The notes below the pieces were generated by a model, which ran no database searches, was not told the origin of the DNA, and saw nothing but the letters and a program-made list of their open reading frames with translations. 64,000 bases of DNA from NCBI RefSeq assembly GCF_021869535.1, contig NW_026262701.1, forward strand, positions 5,285,501 through 5,349,500, given 5' to 3'. This stretch comes from Mytilus californianus (lineage: Eukaryota; Mollusca; Bivalvia; Mytilida; Mytilidae). The position numbers and the translations under genes were made by a program. Shown piece by piece: positions 19,806 to 33,030 of the stretch (positions are counted from its first letter, which is position 1; the number at the start of each line of letters is the position of its first letter).

Positions 19806-22479
19806 GTAGCTCCATAAGGGGGCTGTCCCCCTGCCGCTTTTCTATGCTTATCCATCTTTTTGGATTTAAGAGGTCAGAGCTGATTGGCAGCAAAATCAGG
19901 AGAAAAACATCTCTGACGACCAAATCCCAATATGGATTAACATGTCTGAGGCAGATTGAGACTGAGGTAAAGTACTAAAGATGAACTCCCCCAAGCAACA
20001 GATATCTTAGATATCATAACTAAATATAGATCCCATCATGTGACAAGCTCTGTCGATAGACAGAGATTTTCGTATCTCTTTCTAATATGAGATTGCCATT
20101 TGAGAATTGTGTCATTAAATTACCAATAATGTCGTAAATCTACCTTTTTTTACCTGCAATGAATTTTTTTTGTGTAATGAAAATGAAACTAGTCAAAAGA
20201 GTACATACAAGGGAGGTAATAACTGGTAAAATAGAAAAGCAATATGTGATCATATGTGGCAAAACTTGTCAACTTAAATTGAGTTGGGTTTTGAGAAATA
20301 AAACATTCATTCTGAGGAAATTGGGTCTAAAACTTGATTTACTGTCTATGTACATATTTTAAGCCTTGTTTGCTTTAGAATATCTAATAGCGTTTAACAC
20401 TTATTTTAGCTACACAGTAGTCTCAGCCTGGGACTATTATAACAGTCCCAGTTATTACCATATGTTTTTAATTGACTATTTGCGGACCATATTGCAAATT
20501 GTCAAAACATATCATAAGGACCACAAGAGGTACAGTTCCGCTGCTACACTTTTCCTTTTCAAAGTTTGTTTATTTAAGTTTATTGATAAGCCAGTTTTCT
20601 CAACCAGGGACTTCTTACAAAACCCAACTCAATTTAAGTTGACAAGAATAATAATAATAGTATAGAACGTCCGGGGACTCCCTGTCTCAACAGACACGTG
20701 ATCTGTTCATTTCCAAGTTGAAAACTGAGACTAATATAACACATACAATATGTGTTATACCGGTAGCAGTCTAAGTTGAAAATGAGAGAAGAAAAATTAA
20801 ATCAATGACAATTTATATGAGAATTCATTTGCTAAGATAATAAGACATGACGGTTACGTATGATATCTGTTTTGTGAAACTTGAAGAATGGACCCATCAT
20901 TTTGTTTACAGTAAGAGTTTTAATATGAATCACTTTGGAATGTCAACCGCTTATCAAGTCGTCGAATGCCATGGCAGACAGATTCACGCCATAAATGTTT
21001 CCCATATACTGAAATGCCAAATAATCTATTGCGGAAAAATATTTAAACCCCTTATTAAAGATTACACCGCATAATTGCCAAAAACACACAGTAATAGATG
21101 GACAGAGGCCAAATCAGAAGGTACAAAACAGAACTCAAAACATGCCCAACAAAACTATATAGTTGACCTTTCTGTCAATCATTTAGGCGTTGGTTATAGG
21201 CAGTCATTCCCTTCCCTTAATAAGGGGAAAACCAGGGTTTCAGTGCATACCACATCGTTTGAACATTAAACATAACGTAATCAATTCAACTTTCGAACTG
21301 CAATTTTTTTTAGACAATCAATTAAGTAATGGATGAAGTATGTTTATACATTTATTTTACAAAAGAATTGCATATTTGAAAATGAGATTTCAAAAGAATA
21401 ATCTCAGTAGTGTTGCGTTTTTAATGTCCGTCACAATATGAAAGTGAAACAATTAGAGAACCTCAAAATGTATTCGAAAAGGAGATGAAGGCAGCACGAG
21501 AAAGACAGCCCATATACATTAACGAGACACTAAAAACTTTAGCATCACCCATAGATCTATGTTGTAGTTTGTATCTTTATTGGTTTTTGAGAATTCTCAT
21601 TTTGTTTTTTTCAACAAGAATTTGTTAAATGTTATGGCACATTTTCGAAATTTCGCTTCGACGACCAATCAGAAGGAATGATTTTACCGATAGTGTGAAT
21701 GCATATCTAATGAATATACTAAAGTAACGGAATCAAATATCATTCGAATTCAACTTCTAATAACTATACAATTAAGTAATAGTTTTGTTTTAAAGCTTGC
21801 CGTCTTATAGCTGATTATGTTGAGATGTAGTTTCTTACATTCAGAAAACTCCTTTCTATAAAAAAATGTATTGCAGTTACAAACCCTAGACAGGAGAAAA
21901 GATCACTAAATCTTTAGAAGTTTAAAATTTTCTTTTTTGTGGAATGCAAAAACACTGGAAGTAAATAGAAGTGTTGTTTTTCGTCCTAAATATACATGAA
22001 ATAAATGCCACTGGACATAAAGAAAGTGACAATTGATCAACTGAATCCCGCTGTTGGATGGACAACAATTTGCTACATCTAACAGGGCGCTGCATGGACA
22101 GATTGTATAGGCGGGAATCGTTAGAGAGAAAAAACGTAACCATGGAACTTTGGTTTTCGTTGTCCTGTTCGGACAATTTCCGTATCAAGCTAACCCAACA
22201 CACCGATTTTCGTCAACAATGCATAGGATTACAATTAAAAGTTATGTCATGAGTAATTTTCTGAGACAAACATGAAAGCCGATGGAAAACTTTGAAAAAC
22301 GTCATTTTGACGAATTTCGAATTTTGCCAGTCTGAAGATATCATCAGTTCAACCCACACCGAGAAAAGCAGGACGAGGGCGTCAGCAAATCAATTCGAAG
22401 GAATGACTCCAACCTTATTATTATTAAGCTTTTGCTTGATAGGTTAATTTTTTATCATCAGTTCAAATGACACTCTGTA
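19806..22479. other. No recognised gene
   Basis: Two open frames in the same phase at 20847-21074 and 21075-21269 are separated by one stop and have no recognisable domain. The segment around 21900-22400 is richer in CpG than its surroundings and could hold a promoter or 5' exon, but nothing decisive is visible. Confidence 0.4.
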
Positions 22480-23740
22480 AATTTTATGGACACCATCACG
22501 AATTGGTTAATCTATACGATGTGTCTGTGTCTAAACTAACTAACGACATTTTTACCACGTCTTAGATTGTGGTTTACCATCTACGTCGTCTGGTCTGCTA
22601 AGTTCCGAACGTGACCTATTCCCGATTATGACTGTTTTGAAGTGTGTGAATTCTCATTGCTATACGACGTGTCTCGGTATTTATACATCCAATATTCATG
22701 TATTTAGTTATGATGTTTCTTTTGTAAGTCCGGTGTGATATTGTGTTATGTCTTATCGTTTGTGGTTTGAATTCTGTATTTTCGGTACATTTCACATATA
22801 AAATTGAGAATGGAAATGGGGAATATGTCAAAGAGATAACAACCCGACCAAAGAACCGAAAACAGCCGAAGGCCACCAATGAGTCTTCAGCGAGAAAATC
22901 CCGTACCCGGAGACGGGCTTCACCTGGCCCCTAAACAAAAATGTGTACTACTTCAGTGAAAATGGACGTCACACTAAACTCCAAAACATACAGATGAACT
23001 AAAATTAAAAAACATACAAGACTAACAAAGGCCAGAGGCTCCTGACGTAGGACGGGCGCAAAAATGCGGCGGGGTTAAATATGTTTTGTGATATCTCAAC
23101 CCTCCCCCTATACCTCTACCCAATGTAGAATAAACAAACACACAGCAATACGCACATTAAAACTCAGTTTAAAAGAAGTCCGAGTCCGATGCCAGAATAG
23201 GTAACCAAAGAAACTAAACAAACTGACAATGATACATAAATTAACAAAGGACTACTAGCAGTTACTGACATGCCAGCTCCAGACCTCAATTAAACTGATT
23301 GAAAGATTATGTCTTCGTCATATGAAAATTAAGCACAATCCCTCCCGTTAGGGGTTTAGTATCATACCATCATAAAATTATGAGAAGAACAAAACCCGTA
23401 TCATGCCAACAACTGGTTTTAGAATAAATGTGTTTATTTCCGATGCAAAGACCCTATGAGTGAATCAATATTTATACCAAAATATGCCATCTTTAATGAC
23501 CTGACAACAGTATCGTAACTATATTCCTTCTGAATAAGTCTGTTTAAAGGTTTGGTTAGCTTTTGAGTTGAATGCCGACATTTTTATGCTTTGTATAGAA
23601 TGTTACCATAAAATGTTGGATGTGAAATACCTGAACGCATAAGATGTCTGCATGTTGGTTTATATTTACGAATTATGTCCTTGTACCGATGATAAAATTT
23701 AGTAAATGTTTTGACTAGTTTGTGATGTGTTATTTGTCAG
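22480..23740 (-). mobile_element. Dispersed retroelement remnant with decayed ORF C-terminus
   Basis: GC-richer segment with a high-copy feel: 'aatatgtcaaagagataaca' near 22824, 'cgcaaaaatgcggcggggtt' near 23055. On the minus strand it carries the end of an ORF (next entry). I recall similar long repeats from mussel genomes; the element class (LINE- or Penelope-like) is not settled from this fragment. Confidence 0.55.
23434..23727 (-). pseudogene. Retroelement ORF C-terminus with one internal stop
   Basis: Minus-strand frame: HKLVKTFTKFYHRYKDIIRK, then 'LMRSGISHPTFYGNILYKA', a stop, then 'LTKPLNRLIQKEYSYDTVVR' and 'GSLHRK' ending at TAA (23434-23436). The pattern F..RY.D...KY.....L...GI.HP.FYG resembles the C-terminal part of reverse-transcriptase ORFs abundant in bivalve genomes (family knowledge, not searched). 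The internal stop and absence of the RT core show that it is dead. Confidence 0.6.
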
Positions 23741-24239
23741 TATAGTCGAGTTACTCGTGGTTCGTCTACGGTGTTTTGTTTTATGTTGTTTTTTTTCAAG
23801 TGTGTTTACTGTTTGGCCTTACATGATCTTGCCTTATATTACTGTTATTTTATTTTTATTTTCTATATGTGTGTAAAAGTTAAGATAAACAATCAGCTAT
23901 TACATTTACTAGTATACGATTTTAAGTTTAAAGCAACTATATGCTCAGGATTTTTTGTTTATACACAGTTTTGATATAGAAGAAAAACCGACATGGTTAG
24001 AAAATACAAATAATAACACCATTACAAACACAATTCCATTTCAATATTCTTGTCTTGGTTAGAATATACACAAAATAACACCATTACAAACCCAATCCTA
24101 ATTTCATATTCTTGTACGTGTCTATAAATTCAACAAATCTATTTTATTTTTAGAAATTTACCTGTGATAATATAAACGTCACAAAAACTACGTCACTTTT
24201 TGTGGCGTTGACACATTCATGTGACGCACAGTTTATAAT

Positions 24240-24900
24240 TCGTTTGTGGTGTCCTGGTATACTGTCGTAAATTCATGGGAGGTTTCCGTTTTTTTTTTCT
24301 TCTGCGGTTTACATGTTGTAATGTACTATTATATTATTTATTCATGTATTTCTCTGTCCTGAGTGTTCTTGCGTTGATTTGTACTGTATTCCTGTCACGT
24401 AGTGTTGTTATTTTAGCTGCATTTTTAACATTGCCATATAAGCGGGAGGTTTGGCTAGCCATAATACCAGGTTCAACCTACCATTTTTTCTTAATATGTC
24501 CTTACCAAGTCAGGAATATGGCAGTTGTTATGAAATAGCCCGTTTCTATGTATGTTGGCGTTTGTTTTTGTTGCAGTTCAGTGATGCTGTTGTTCCGTTG
24601 TTTTCCTCTTGTATAGTTGATGTGTTTTCCTCGGTTTTAGTTTGTTACCCGGATTTGTTTTCGCTTAATCGATTTATGACTATTGGACAGCGGTATACTA
24701 CTGTTACCTTTATTTATCAAGGAAATCAGGATATGAACCCAATGGAATATCATATCACTTCTGAAATACATATTCCTGATCACGACATGTGCTGCTGGAA
24801 TATGTTGCTCAGGACATTGAAATGGAGAGTTCATGATGGGAAAATGAAATCATCTCTTTTTTGTAGTAAGGTTTAGTTCCCATCCTCATTATCAGTTTCT
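24240..24900 (+). repeat. Dispersed mussel-type repeat R2
   Basis: Contains 'gtttggctagccataatacc', 'tatggcagttgttatgaaat' and 'tggacagcggtatactactg'. Shorter related pieces ('gttgaagactgtatgttgac', 'gggttgctgt') are at 51389-51480, 52174-52240 and 55630-55870. The overlapping frames (24275-24538, 24451-24876) are not credible genes. Confidence 0.5.
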
Positions 24901-25484
24901 ATGAGTAAATTCAGATATTAGGGAGGTTTAACTTATGTACTTCGAATCAAGTTCAAAGCTGGTCGCTGATCAAGATCGTTACCGAACTTTGAAAGTTTCA
25001 GTATAGCGGAACATGCATGGAATCGTTAAATGTTATGCGATCTTCTTTTCATTTATCCTGTGAAGCACCTGCATAATTATGATGTCTGCTTTATACGAAT
25101 GACGGAACAGTGGAGTCAGCGAAAAGAGGAACACAGTTGAATCAGGGAGAGAAAATCATCCTTTTAAGCACCTTTTGATACCCCCTAAAATAAATTTTGT
25201 TGACACCCCTCCCCCCACCATAACTATAAGACTAGTATATGTGTTACAGTAGTCTCAGGCCACACAACTGTTTTGAGAGTGTGTTTGGCACTTGGAAAGG
25301 TGCAGATAATTTAATATGAACAAAAGGGTGTGAGACAATAAGTCAACAACCCAACAACAAGTTATAACTATAGATTTGATCTAGTTGTAGCTTGTTCTAG
25401 AAATCTTCAAATTCTTCACATGTAACTGCTCTGATCTCCAAATTAAAGTCCCCTGAGTCTACTATCACACACCATAGTAATAGT

Positions 25485-25687
25485 AGAGGATGTGGATGGG
25501 GTTACAGAATAGAGAATTATGGGCAAAAAGTGCAGAATAAAGGGCAAAAAAAAAAAATAGAGAAAAATAGGGCAAAAAAGATAAAGAATAGAGAATAATG
25601 GTGAGCTATAAAGAATAGAAAAGAGCAGGCAAAATTTGAAAAAAAAGAAAAATGGCCTAAAAAATTACAGAAATGAAGGACCCTCTA
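25485..25687. mobile_element. GAGG-type MITE with 'agaatagagaataatgggc' word interior
   Basis: Ends gaggatgtggatgggg ... ccctctatc. The interior is built from agaatagag, aataatgg and gggcaaaaa words. A 9-bp direct repeat catagtaat lies at 25473-25481 and 25698-25706. Its interior words are the reverse complement of those in 37433-37630. Confidence 0.6.
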
Positions 25688-25715
25688 TCTAGACACTCAT
25701 AGTAATTTACGGCAT

Positions 25716-25800
25716 AGAATAGAATAGAATAAGAATATTTTAATTTCCAATTAAAGGGCCCTATAAACAGCTTTTATCATATTACATACAAATACATAAG
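25716..25800 (-). mobile_element. LINE 3' tail with pentanucleotide repeat
   Basis: Minus strand '...ttaattggaaattaaaatat' plus 'tcttattctattctattcta', a microsatellite tail of the kind ending many non-LTR elements. A similar tail is at 31688-31735 ('taagataagataagaaaaat'). Confidence 0.45.
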
Positions 25801-25919
25801 ATTACACATAAATTGAGAAACATAAAAGAAAACAACACCGTTTTACAATAACTGTTATATAAGGTCAGGACAGAACCAGATAATGCAAATAACATCTATA
25901 AAACATACCACTCAAAATA

Positions 25920-26690
25920 AGTTTCAACATATAAACTGTAGAACAGCATTTTATCAGAAATCTTTTCTTCCATCAGTTATTCGATCCTGGAATGATATTC
26001 CGGATGATATCAGATTAAGCCATCTAAGTTTACACTTAAACGTTACCTAAATCAAAACGTAAGTAAAATACCAAATTATTATTCTTATGGAGAAAGGAAG
26101 GGACAAATACTTCATGCCAGACTTCGGATGTATTGCAGTAGTCTAAATGAACATTCATTTCAGAGAAATCTTGTAGAAAGTAAAAACTGTACTTGCGGTA
26201 GAATCGAGAGCAGTATTAAGCATTTTCTGCTTGAGTGTAATATTATAATTACTCCCTTGTTCGAAAACATACGATAGAAACAATTCCGTTCCAATACAAT
26301 ATAAAAACACTCCTGTTTGGCAGCATTATTCTCAGTCAAGAGGGAAATCTACTCGTGTTTAAATAAGTTCTGCAATTTTTTTTAGTAGATTCAAAGCGAT
26401 TTGGCCTATAGCGTCTTTTATGGTTAGGATTGCGATTTGGGTGAGACAATCTTGACAAAGTCCTGGAAACACACACCGCCACCGGAACATACATATAGGA
26501 AGATCTGATGAAAAAAATCAACTATTTATCAACAGTTATTTCCCTTTTTCTTTTTGATAGCTGGGGGAGACGGATTAATATAACGGAAACATTGTTTCCG
26601 AATCCCTTTGTATTTATGTATTATTGTATTTATATGTATATGTCATGTACATGATTTTTTAAAATAAAATATGTTTAAAGTAGAATAAGT
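25920..26690 (+). pseudogene. LINE ORF2 C-terminus, frameshifted (plus strand)
   Basis: Plus-strand pieces in changing frames read 'SFLPSVIRSWNDIPDDIRLS', 'ERKGQILHARLRMYCSSLNE', 'ENCTCGRIESSIKHFLLEC'-like (Cys-Cys-His-Cys pattern) and 'TLLFGSIILSQEGNLLVFK', followed by an AATAAA-containing 3' UTR near 26663. This is the C-terminal zinc-knuckle region of a non-LTR reverse transcriptase with several frame breaks. Confidence 0.65.
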
Positions 26691-26699
26691 ATATTTGTG

Positions 26700-27070
26700 G
26701 CTAATTTGCATTTATTATCTTTGAACTTTTCCTTATCTCCAGATTTTTAGATAAATACTTTCCCAAACATTTATATACATCTAAATTTTCTTGGGTAAAT
26801 TCAAAAGATTGTCTAAAAATTGAAAATTATTGCAGGTTAAAGAAATTTCAGTAAAAAACTCATTTCTATTATCAACATATAGTGGGCATTCAGTGACAAA
26901 GTGTATCTCATCCCCAACTTTATTCAATGTACAGTATAAACATTTTCTATTAGTGTTCTATTCACATAAATTTTTGCATATCTATCAGCCTCAATCCTTA
27001 ATGGATGAGCACTTATAATATTCCAATCTTACAGCCTCGGATTGATTGCCTTAATCTAAAATCTTTTAGA
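26700..27070 (-). pseudogene. LINE ORF2 C-terminal zinc-knuckle fragment (minus strand)
   Basis: Minus strand: 'HPLRIEADRYAKIYVNRTLI', a frame slip, then 'KCLYCTLNKVGDEIHFVTEC' and 'PLYVDNRNEFF'. The C..C...H....C arrangement with 'HFVTECPLY' is typical of LINE C-termini in bivalves. It faces the plus-strand fragment at 25920-26690. Confidence 0.65.
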
Positions 27071-27167
27071 TCCAGGTATATAAGATCCTTGTAAGAAATT
27101 TGTAATTAATTTCTGCTCCTCGTGGTGAGCTGTCATTGGCTGCATTTGATTAGTTTAAACAATATCG

Positions 27168-27386
27168 AGGCCCCTCGTGGGGGTGTCCAAGTAATCACAC
27201 AATCACAAATTTGTTGCCAATATAATCACTTATTATTTTTTTAAACAAGATCATGAATCAAATAATCAAAAATACAGTCCTAGATTATCAAATGATCAAA
27301 TAATCATGAAACATTAATCTGGTAATCAATTAATCACTATAAAATCCGCCAAGTAATCACATAATCAAAAACCCCATGACGAGCCT
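27168..27386. mobile_element. GAGG-type MITE with 'aatcac/aatcaaataatca' word interior
   Basis: Ends aggcccctcgtggggg ... ccccatgacgagcct form an imperfect inverted repeat. The interior is almost entirely taatcac, aatcaaa and gatcaaataatcat words. Flanking duplications are not clear. Confidence 0.55.
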
Positions 27387-28528
27387 AAATATTGTATTTT
27401 TTTTCAATAGTACACAAATTACAATTGTACAATATAAATACATAGATTCAGAATTAAGAAGAACTTATAAAGTGATTTATTTATTTATTTAAAAAAATTG
27501 AAACCATTTTTGAAACTTTACTCTATCTACTAATTCTGACACATAACGACGGAGTTATACATATTTAGTCTTTTCCAATGTAATGGGTTCTCCATAAGTA
27601 GGAGGAACATTATTAACAGGTAAACAAATATTTACCTGAAATGACACCTGAGTCACGTGTTCTGTCTTAACTTGCCAAAACGGAACCAGGTAAAGTTGCG
27701 ACACCTGTCGTACCGACATAATGGATTAAACCGGAAAAGAAGCCCCATCCACAGAATGATTCTGTAGTAGTCCCCAAATTTCAGCAAATCTAAAGAGTGG
27801 TAGGTTCATATGTTTTTGCACAAACACAACCTAAAAAAAGTTACATGTAAACAAAAACTCGAAAAATGGCGTCATGTTGTATAAAAAATAGTTGTTATAA
27901 GAAAATCGCCCACTCGCTTGAGTCAGAAGTTACACCTATAGAAGCTGAGAGATCAAATTAACAAGTAGTTTTATGAAAAATATATAAACATCACTACATG
28001 TTTGTGTTTGAATATCCAAGTATTTGATTGAAAAAAATACCTGTTTTACTTTCCAATTTATTGAATTAACAAATAATTGTTCTGCAAACAAGGTGTCACA
28101 TAACTAGCTGCACATTTATAACTTGTTTTTGGTAAAACAATAATGAAACCCTGCACCTGCTTCTGTCGAAAGGGATGAAAGAGCAGACACAAGGGAGTGT
28201 CAGCCCATCTAGTAATTTTCTGGTCAGCATATAAATACAAAAAGCCGTAGAGCCAACAACTTTTTATTTTGGCGTGAAAAAAACAACAGAATAATATTGT
28301 GATTCCTTCAAAGGATTTGGAACAGAATCCTGAAAGTGGAAAGATAATTCCTCAAATGAGTATATCTGCTTAATTTGTGCTCTTGTCAAAGAAGAACTAT
28401 TTGTTTATAAATGCTTCATTAAGAGTTTTTGTCATAAGCAAATTTTGGTTAGCAATTTTTCCAGGTACTAAATAATTTTATTTTGAACTAAGAAATGGGA
28501 GGTTTAAGATTAAAAAGTTGAAATCATC
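27387..28528. other. No feature recognised
   Basis: AT-rich, with a short CpG-richer stretch around 27640-27740. No gene or repeat is identified with confidence. Confidence 0.45.
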
Positions 28529-28534
28529 AAAGGG

Positions 28535-29148
28535 TATGGCATGGTATTGGTTGCAAAAATTTGATATTTTTCATTTAAATGCAATATTTTTCATTTAATT
28601 GGTATATTTTTTCATTTATATGCAATATTTTTTCATTTATATGCAATATTTTTTCATTTGTATGGTATATTTTTTCATTTAAATGGTATATTTTTTCATT
28701 TATATGCAATATTTTTTATTTTAACGGTATAATTTTTCATTTATATGGTATATTTTTTCATTTAAATGCAATATTTTTTATTCAAATGGTATAATTTTTC
28801 ATTCAAATGGTATAATTTTTCATTCAAATGGAATAATTTTTCATTCAAATGGTATAATTTTCATTCAAATGCAATAGTTTTTATTCAATTGGTATAAAAT
28901 GTCAATTGAATGCGATATTTTTTATTCAATTGGTATAGTAGTTTTTTATTTATATGCAATAATTGCATTATGGGAAATTCTTTGACGTCATAAGGTCAAA
29001 TTTGCAACAACGTTTGTGATTGGTCGGAAATTGTTTGGATGTCTCCCCTTTCTTTCTAAACATGGGTGACCAAGAATTAAAAAACGCGTCAGAATATCGC
29101 CCCTCTAACTAAATCTAACGTTCGTGCGAGTCCTGCACTGGCAGTTAA
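28535..29148 (+). repeat. Left arm of the foldback-like element
   Basis: Outer part (about 28560-28960): 20-21-bp subrepeats such as tttttcatttaaatgcaata and tttttcatttatatggtata, of two kinds ending gcaata or ggtata. Inner part (28965-29148): unique, with gacgtcat and 'ggggcgatattctgacgcg' (read on the minus strand). The open frame at 28579-28794 is a by-product of the 21-bp unit. Confidence 0.9.
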
Positions 29149-31599
29149 TGCCAATAATGGCCAGGACGAGCAAAAAATGCGAGTGACAAGTAATAATAAT
29201 TAATTTGACACACAACTTGTTCATGGATAGCGCTGAAACAGATGCCTGCGTGCATGGCAAAAACACCTCCAATGAAAACCTTTTCTGAAGAAACTCTCCT
29301 ACAGTCTACACATTGAAATAAAAAAAAATACATAGCTAGCCCCCCTCCCCCTTCTAAGTCCAGATACATGTAATCATGACGTTCTTTAGTGCTATATCAT
29401 TTTTTACTTTTCTTGATCCTCAGAGACGTTGCAGGAAGGCACATGAAAAAAGAATAAAAAGCATCCAGGACGTTACAATTATTTGGACTAAGCCCCCTCT
29501 TTTTTACTACATGTAGAAAAAAAATCACCTAATTACGACAGCAGAACTAGAAACCCACAAGTAGAGACATAAGCTGTTATACTCCGGAACTAATTCTTTA
29601 ATAAAGACAATTCAGGATAAATTGGAACCAGTTACTAACCCATGTTACAACAATAGTCCTATGACATAGGACTTCACTATATGAGGCGTGAACTTCATAT
29701 TTAATACTATCTATGATGTGTGCTCTCATGTCTTATGCTGCAAATCATTTTACATTTAGGATTCGTTGCTGAGCTTTTTTTTACTGTTCTCACCTCCGAA
29801 TCCCTTAAATAGATTTTTTTTCAAGCCCCACAGTAGTTCAATAATTACTATATGTCTTTGCATAAATAAGTATGCAGGGCATATTTCAAAACATATTTTA
29901 TCTTCAGGACTTTTAAATGATTTACTTTTCAATACTGCATTGGGAAGGGGGGTATACAAGTTTATTTTGTGACACATTATATAATATAATTAGGTATCCA
30001 ACAAATTATATGATTGTACGTTTAGCTATTATCTAGACCCGTACACAATGCATATAATTAGACACATTAAACAGGGGCGGATCCAAAACCTCGGTGTCTA
30101 GAAAGGGGGGGGGGGGGGAGTAGGTTCAAATTTAGATATTTGTATAGAGATGTATATATGCGAGTATTGGCAGTAATGGTTATGGTGTGTGTGTGAGGGT
30201 AGGGGGTTTCAGATCAAAGATCGTTTCTATAATTCTATATCTTTTAGTTTTTACCATTTCCCCTCTATTCTTTATCCTTTGATCTCTATTATATTTGTTC
30301 TAAACATGCGTGACATATTTGCCACTGGACATAAGGCAACCAAAAATCAATCAACGTATTCTGTATATTTCATCATTTCTTTATTATGTTTTCTATAGGT
30401 TTGGTCCCGCCCCTTATCTATTTTTTTGCACATTAGGGACGACATCAAAAGTTAAATGTAGGATAAAAAAAAAAATAATTCATATAGTTTTTTTCACTGA
30501 CCCCCTACCCCCCCCCCCCCCTCTTAATTTAAAATAAGGATATATATAAAATCGATGTTAATTAAACAAAACTTGCAGCAATTTTGACCCCCCCCCCCCA
30601 AACTATTTGAATTAAGTTTTTTTATCCTTCATTGATTTTCTGATGTCGTCCCTTATCCTCTCTATGTAAACCCAATTCATGTCCTGATAAATGGTGACTC
30701 ATGCATAGCATCATATGTGGTTATTAAAACAAGAAACATATTCATATTATAATAATTAATGTATGCTAGGACTTATAGATAGATGTCATTAGTCCCAGGT
30801 CATGTAATGAAGTAGGTCTTATAAAAATACAATAGCATTTTAATTTTGATGATTATATATATGTTTATATATTTAATAATGCCATTTTTTGGAAAAAAGG
30901 TAGGGGCAAGGCGTTTTTAAAACATATCAATGGGACGCGTTTTTTTTTTTTTTTGTTCTTCGGAAGTGAGCCAGAAGAAGTCCATTTCTGTTTTTTTTTG
31001 CATTGGGAAGATCTTCTGGCTCTCTTCCACCTCTTCTTTTTGATAGGTTGACGGCAGAGGCACATAACAAACATGGTGTCGTTTAGTCTAAATGAAATTA
31101 ATAAATTTATGAATGCAGATATATTAGAATGTGAGCTGTTTTATAAACGTTTTATGGTATGACAGCCTTAGTAGGACATCCCTGTAGGACGATAAGCTGG
31201 ATAAATATAAGAACTACACGGACAATAACAGTTAAGGGACGATTATTTGATATTCTAGGGAAGGGATTTTGATTGATTGGTGTTTTACGCTACTTTCAAC
31301 ACTATTGGGCTATTCCGTGGTGGTCAGTTTAAATTTATAGATGAAGGATGGGGAAGGGGAGAGGGGGCATTATTATTCATTTCAATCTGTCGCTAATCAT
31401 GCCTATTTTTTAGCTCTTACCAGGCAACCATATTCATATATGAAATCCTTCTGTCCCCCGACCCAACAAATAAATAAATATCAAATGGGTTTCCTCTAAT
31501 TTAACACAAGTTTAAATTGATTGATTGTTTGTTGCTAATTTTAACGCCCAGTGAAAATTATTTCATGCTTGTTCAGGAAAACACGAGTTTAGAAGTCAC
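29149..31599. other. Foldback interior, proximal part
   Basis: Contains homopolymer runs (G at about 30104-30118, C at about 30510-30522 and 30588-30599) and unexplained AT-rich sequence. An ATG frame at about 31074-31158 (MVSFSLNEINKFMNADILEC...) stops at a GTATGA donor-like site and might be a first exon, but is weak evidence alone. The minus frame at 29145-29369 is unrecognised. Confidence 0.35.
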
Positions 31600-32900
31600 G
31601 TATATAATATAAAAATGAAGAGATGGAATATGATTGCTAATAAGGCAACTATCCACCGGAGTTCAAATATGAAGTGGATGTAAGCAATTATAGATAAGAT
31701 AAGATAAGAAAAATTTATTTTAATACGGGTTACATGAAATACTACAAACATGAGCTTTTTGCCGTCATGTAGACAAATGATTTTTGTAGACAATCGTAAG
31801 GCCTTCAACAATGACAAAAACCTGATACTGTAAAGTCGTCTATAAAAGGCCCTACATTAAAAGTGTGACTGACAATTCAAACGAAAAAACTAACAGCCTA
31901 ATTATACATAACAAAACAATTTACAAAATATCAAATATGAATCGAGACAGGAACCAACGACAACCATTAAACTACAGGCTCCATCCCTGGGACAGGCAAA
32001 TAAAGAATATGGCAGGGTGGATATAAAAACGAAGATGTGGTATGATTGCAGATGAGACAACTCTCCACAAGAGATCAAATGACACAGAAATCAACAGCTA
32101 TAAGTCACCGTACGGCCTTCGACAATAAGCAAAGCCTACACCGCATAGTCAGCTATAATAGGCCCCGAAATCAAAAATGTAAAACAATGCAATCGAGAAA
32201 ACTAACGGCCGAATTAATGTACAAAAAAATGAACGAAACACAAATATGTATAACAAAGCAACAAACGGCAACCACTGAGTTACAGGCTCCTAACTTGGGA
32301 CAAGCACATACATACAGAATGTGGCGGGGTTAAACATGTTAACGGGATCCCAATCCTCCCCCTAATCTGGGACAGCGGTGTAACAGTACAACAACATGTT
32401 TTTGAGCAACCCATCCCGAAGCTGGGACAGTGGTGTAACGGTACAATAAAATAACAACCTGCACAAATCAGCAAATTACTCAAAAGATCGGTAGGAGACA
32501 CACACAAAAACTAACATTAAGACAATAGACACAAAGCACCGACATAAGAGTATTTGCAATCACTGGAAGTTTGCTCAAACCTAATTACAACTGGTACTGA
32601 AATAAATCTTGTTCTCCCAGACCGAGTTATCAATCAGTACACAACGCGCGGCAAAGGATTTATTAAAAAAAGAAAACAGTCTGAGAAACGTCTGGTTTAC
32701 GTTGAATATACATATAAGAAGATGTGGTATGAGTGCCGATGAGACAACTCTCCATCAAAGTCATAATTTGTAAATGTAAACCATTAAAGGTCAACGTACG
32801 GTCTTCAACACCGAGCCTTGGCTCAAACCGAACAGCAAGCTACAAAGGGCCCCCAAAAATTAGTAGTGTAAAACCATTCAAACGGGAAAACCAACGGTGT
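31600..32900 (+). repeat. Cluster of dispersed repeat R1 copies inside the foldback element
   Basis: Three R1 copies in the same orientation start near 31610, 32030 and 32710. They share 'gatgtggtatgattgc', 'gacaactctcca', 'acggccttc.acaa', 'agtc.gctataa.aggcccc', 'aaaactaacggcc' and 'aacaggctcc..ac.tgggaca'. The first is interrupted at 31688-31735 by a TAAGA-repeat LINE tail. Overlapping short frames are not genes. Confidence 0.7.
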
Positions 32901-33030
32901 CTAATCTATTTAAAAACCCGATATACTTGCATATAAATCCATATACAATGAAACGGTTTTTGAAAAGTGGACCGAACGTTTTGACCATCGAAATTTTGAA
33001 ATAGAAATACTAGTTATGACCACAAGATTT

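Noticed and set aside
20847-21269. Two-part gene separated by a single stop
   Set aside because: The second part begins at TTG, no splice sites surround it and no residue pattern is recognisable.
23771-24876. Small protein genes in the plus frames
   Set aside because: They lie in a dispersed repeat (R2), lack introns or domains, and have low-complexity hydrophobic composition.
29145-29369. Cys-containing minus frame as a captured exon
   Set aside because: Some coding look, but no acceptor/donor pair in phase and no family resemblance; left as unexplained foldback interior.
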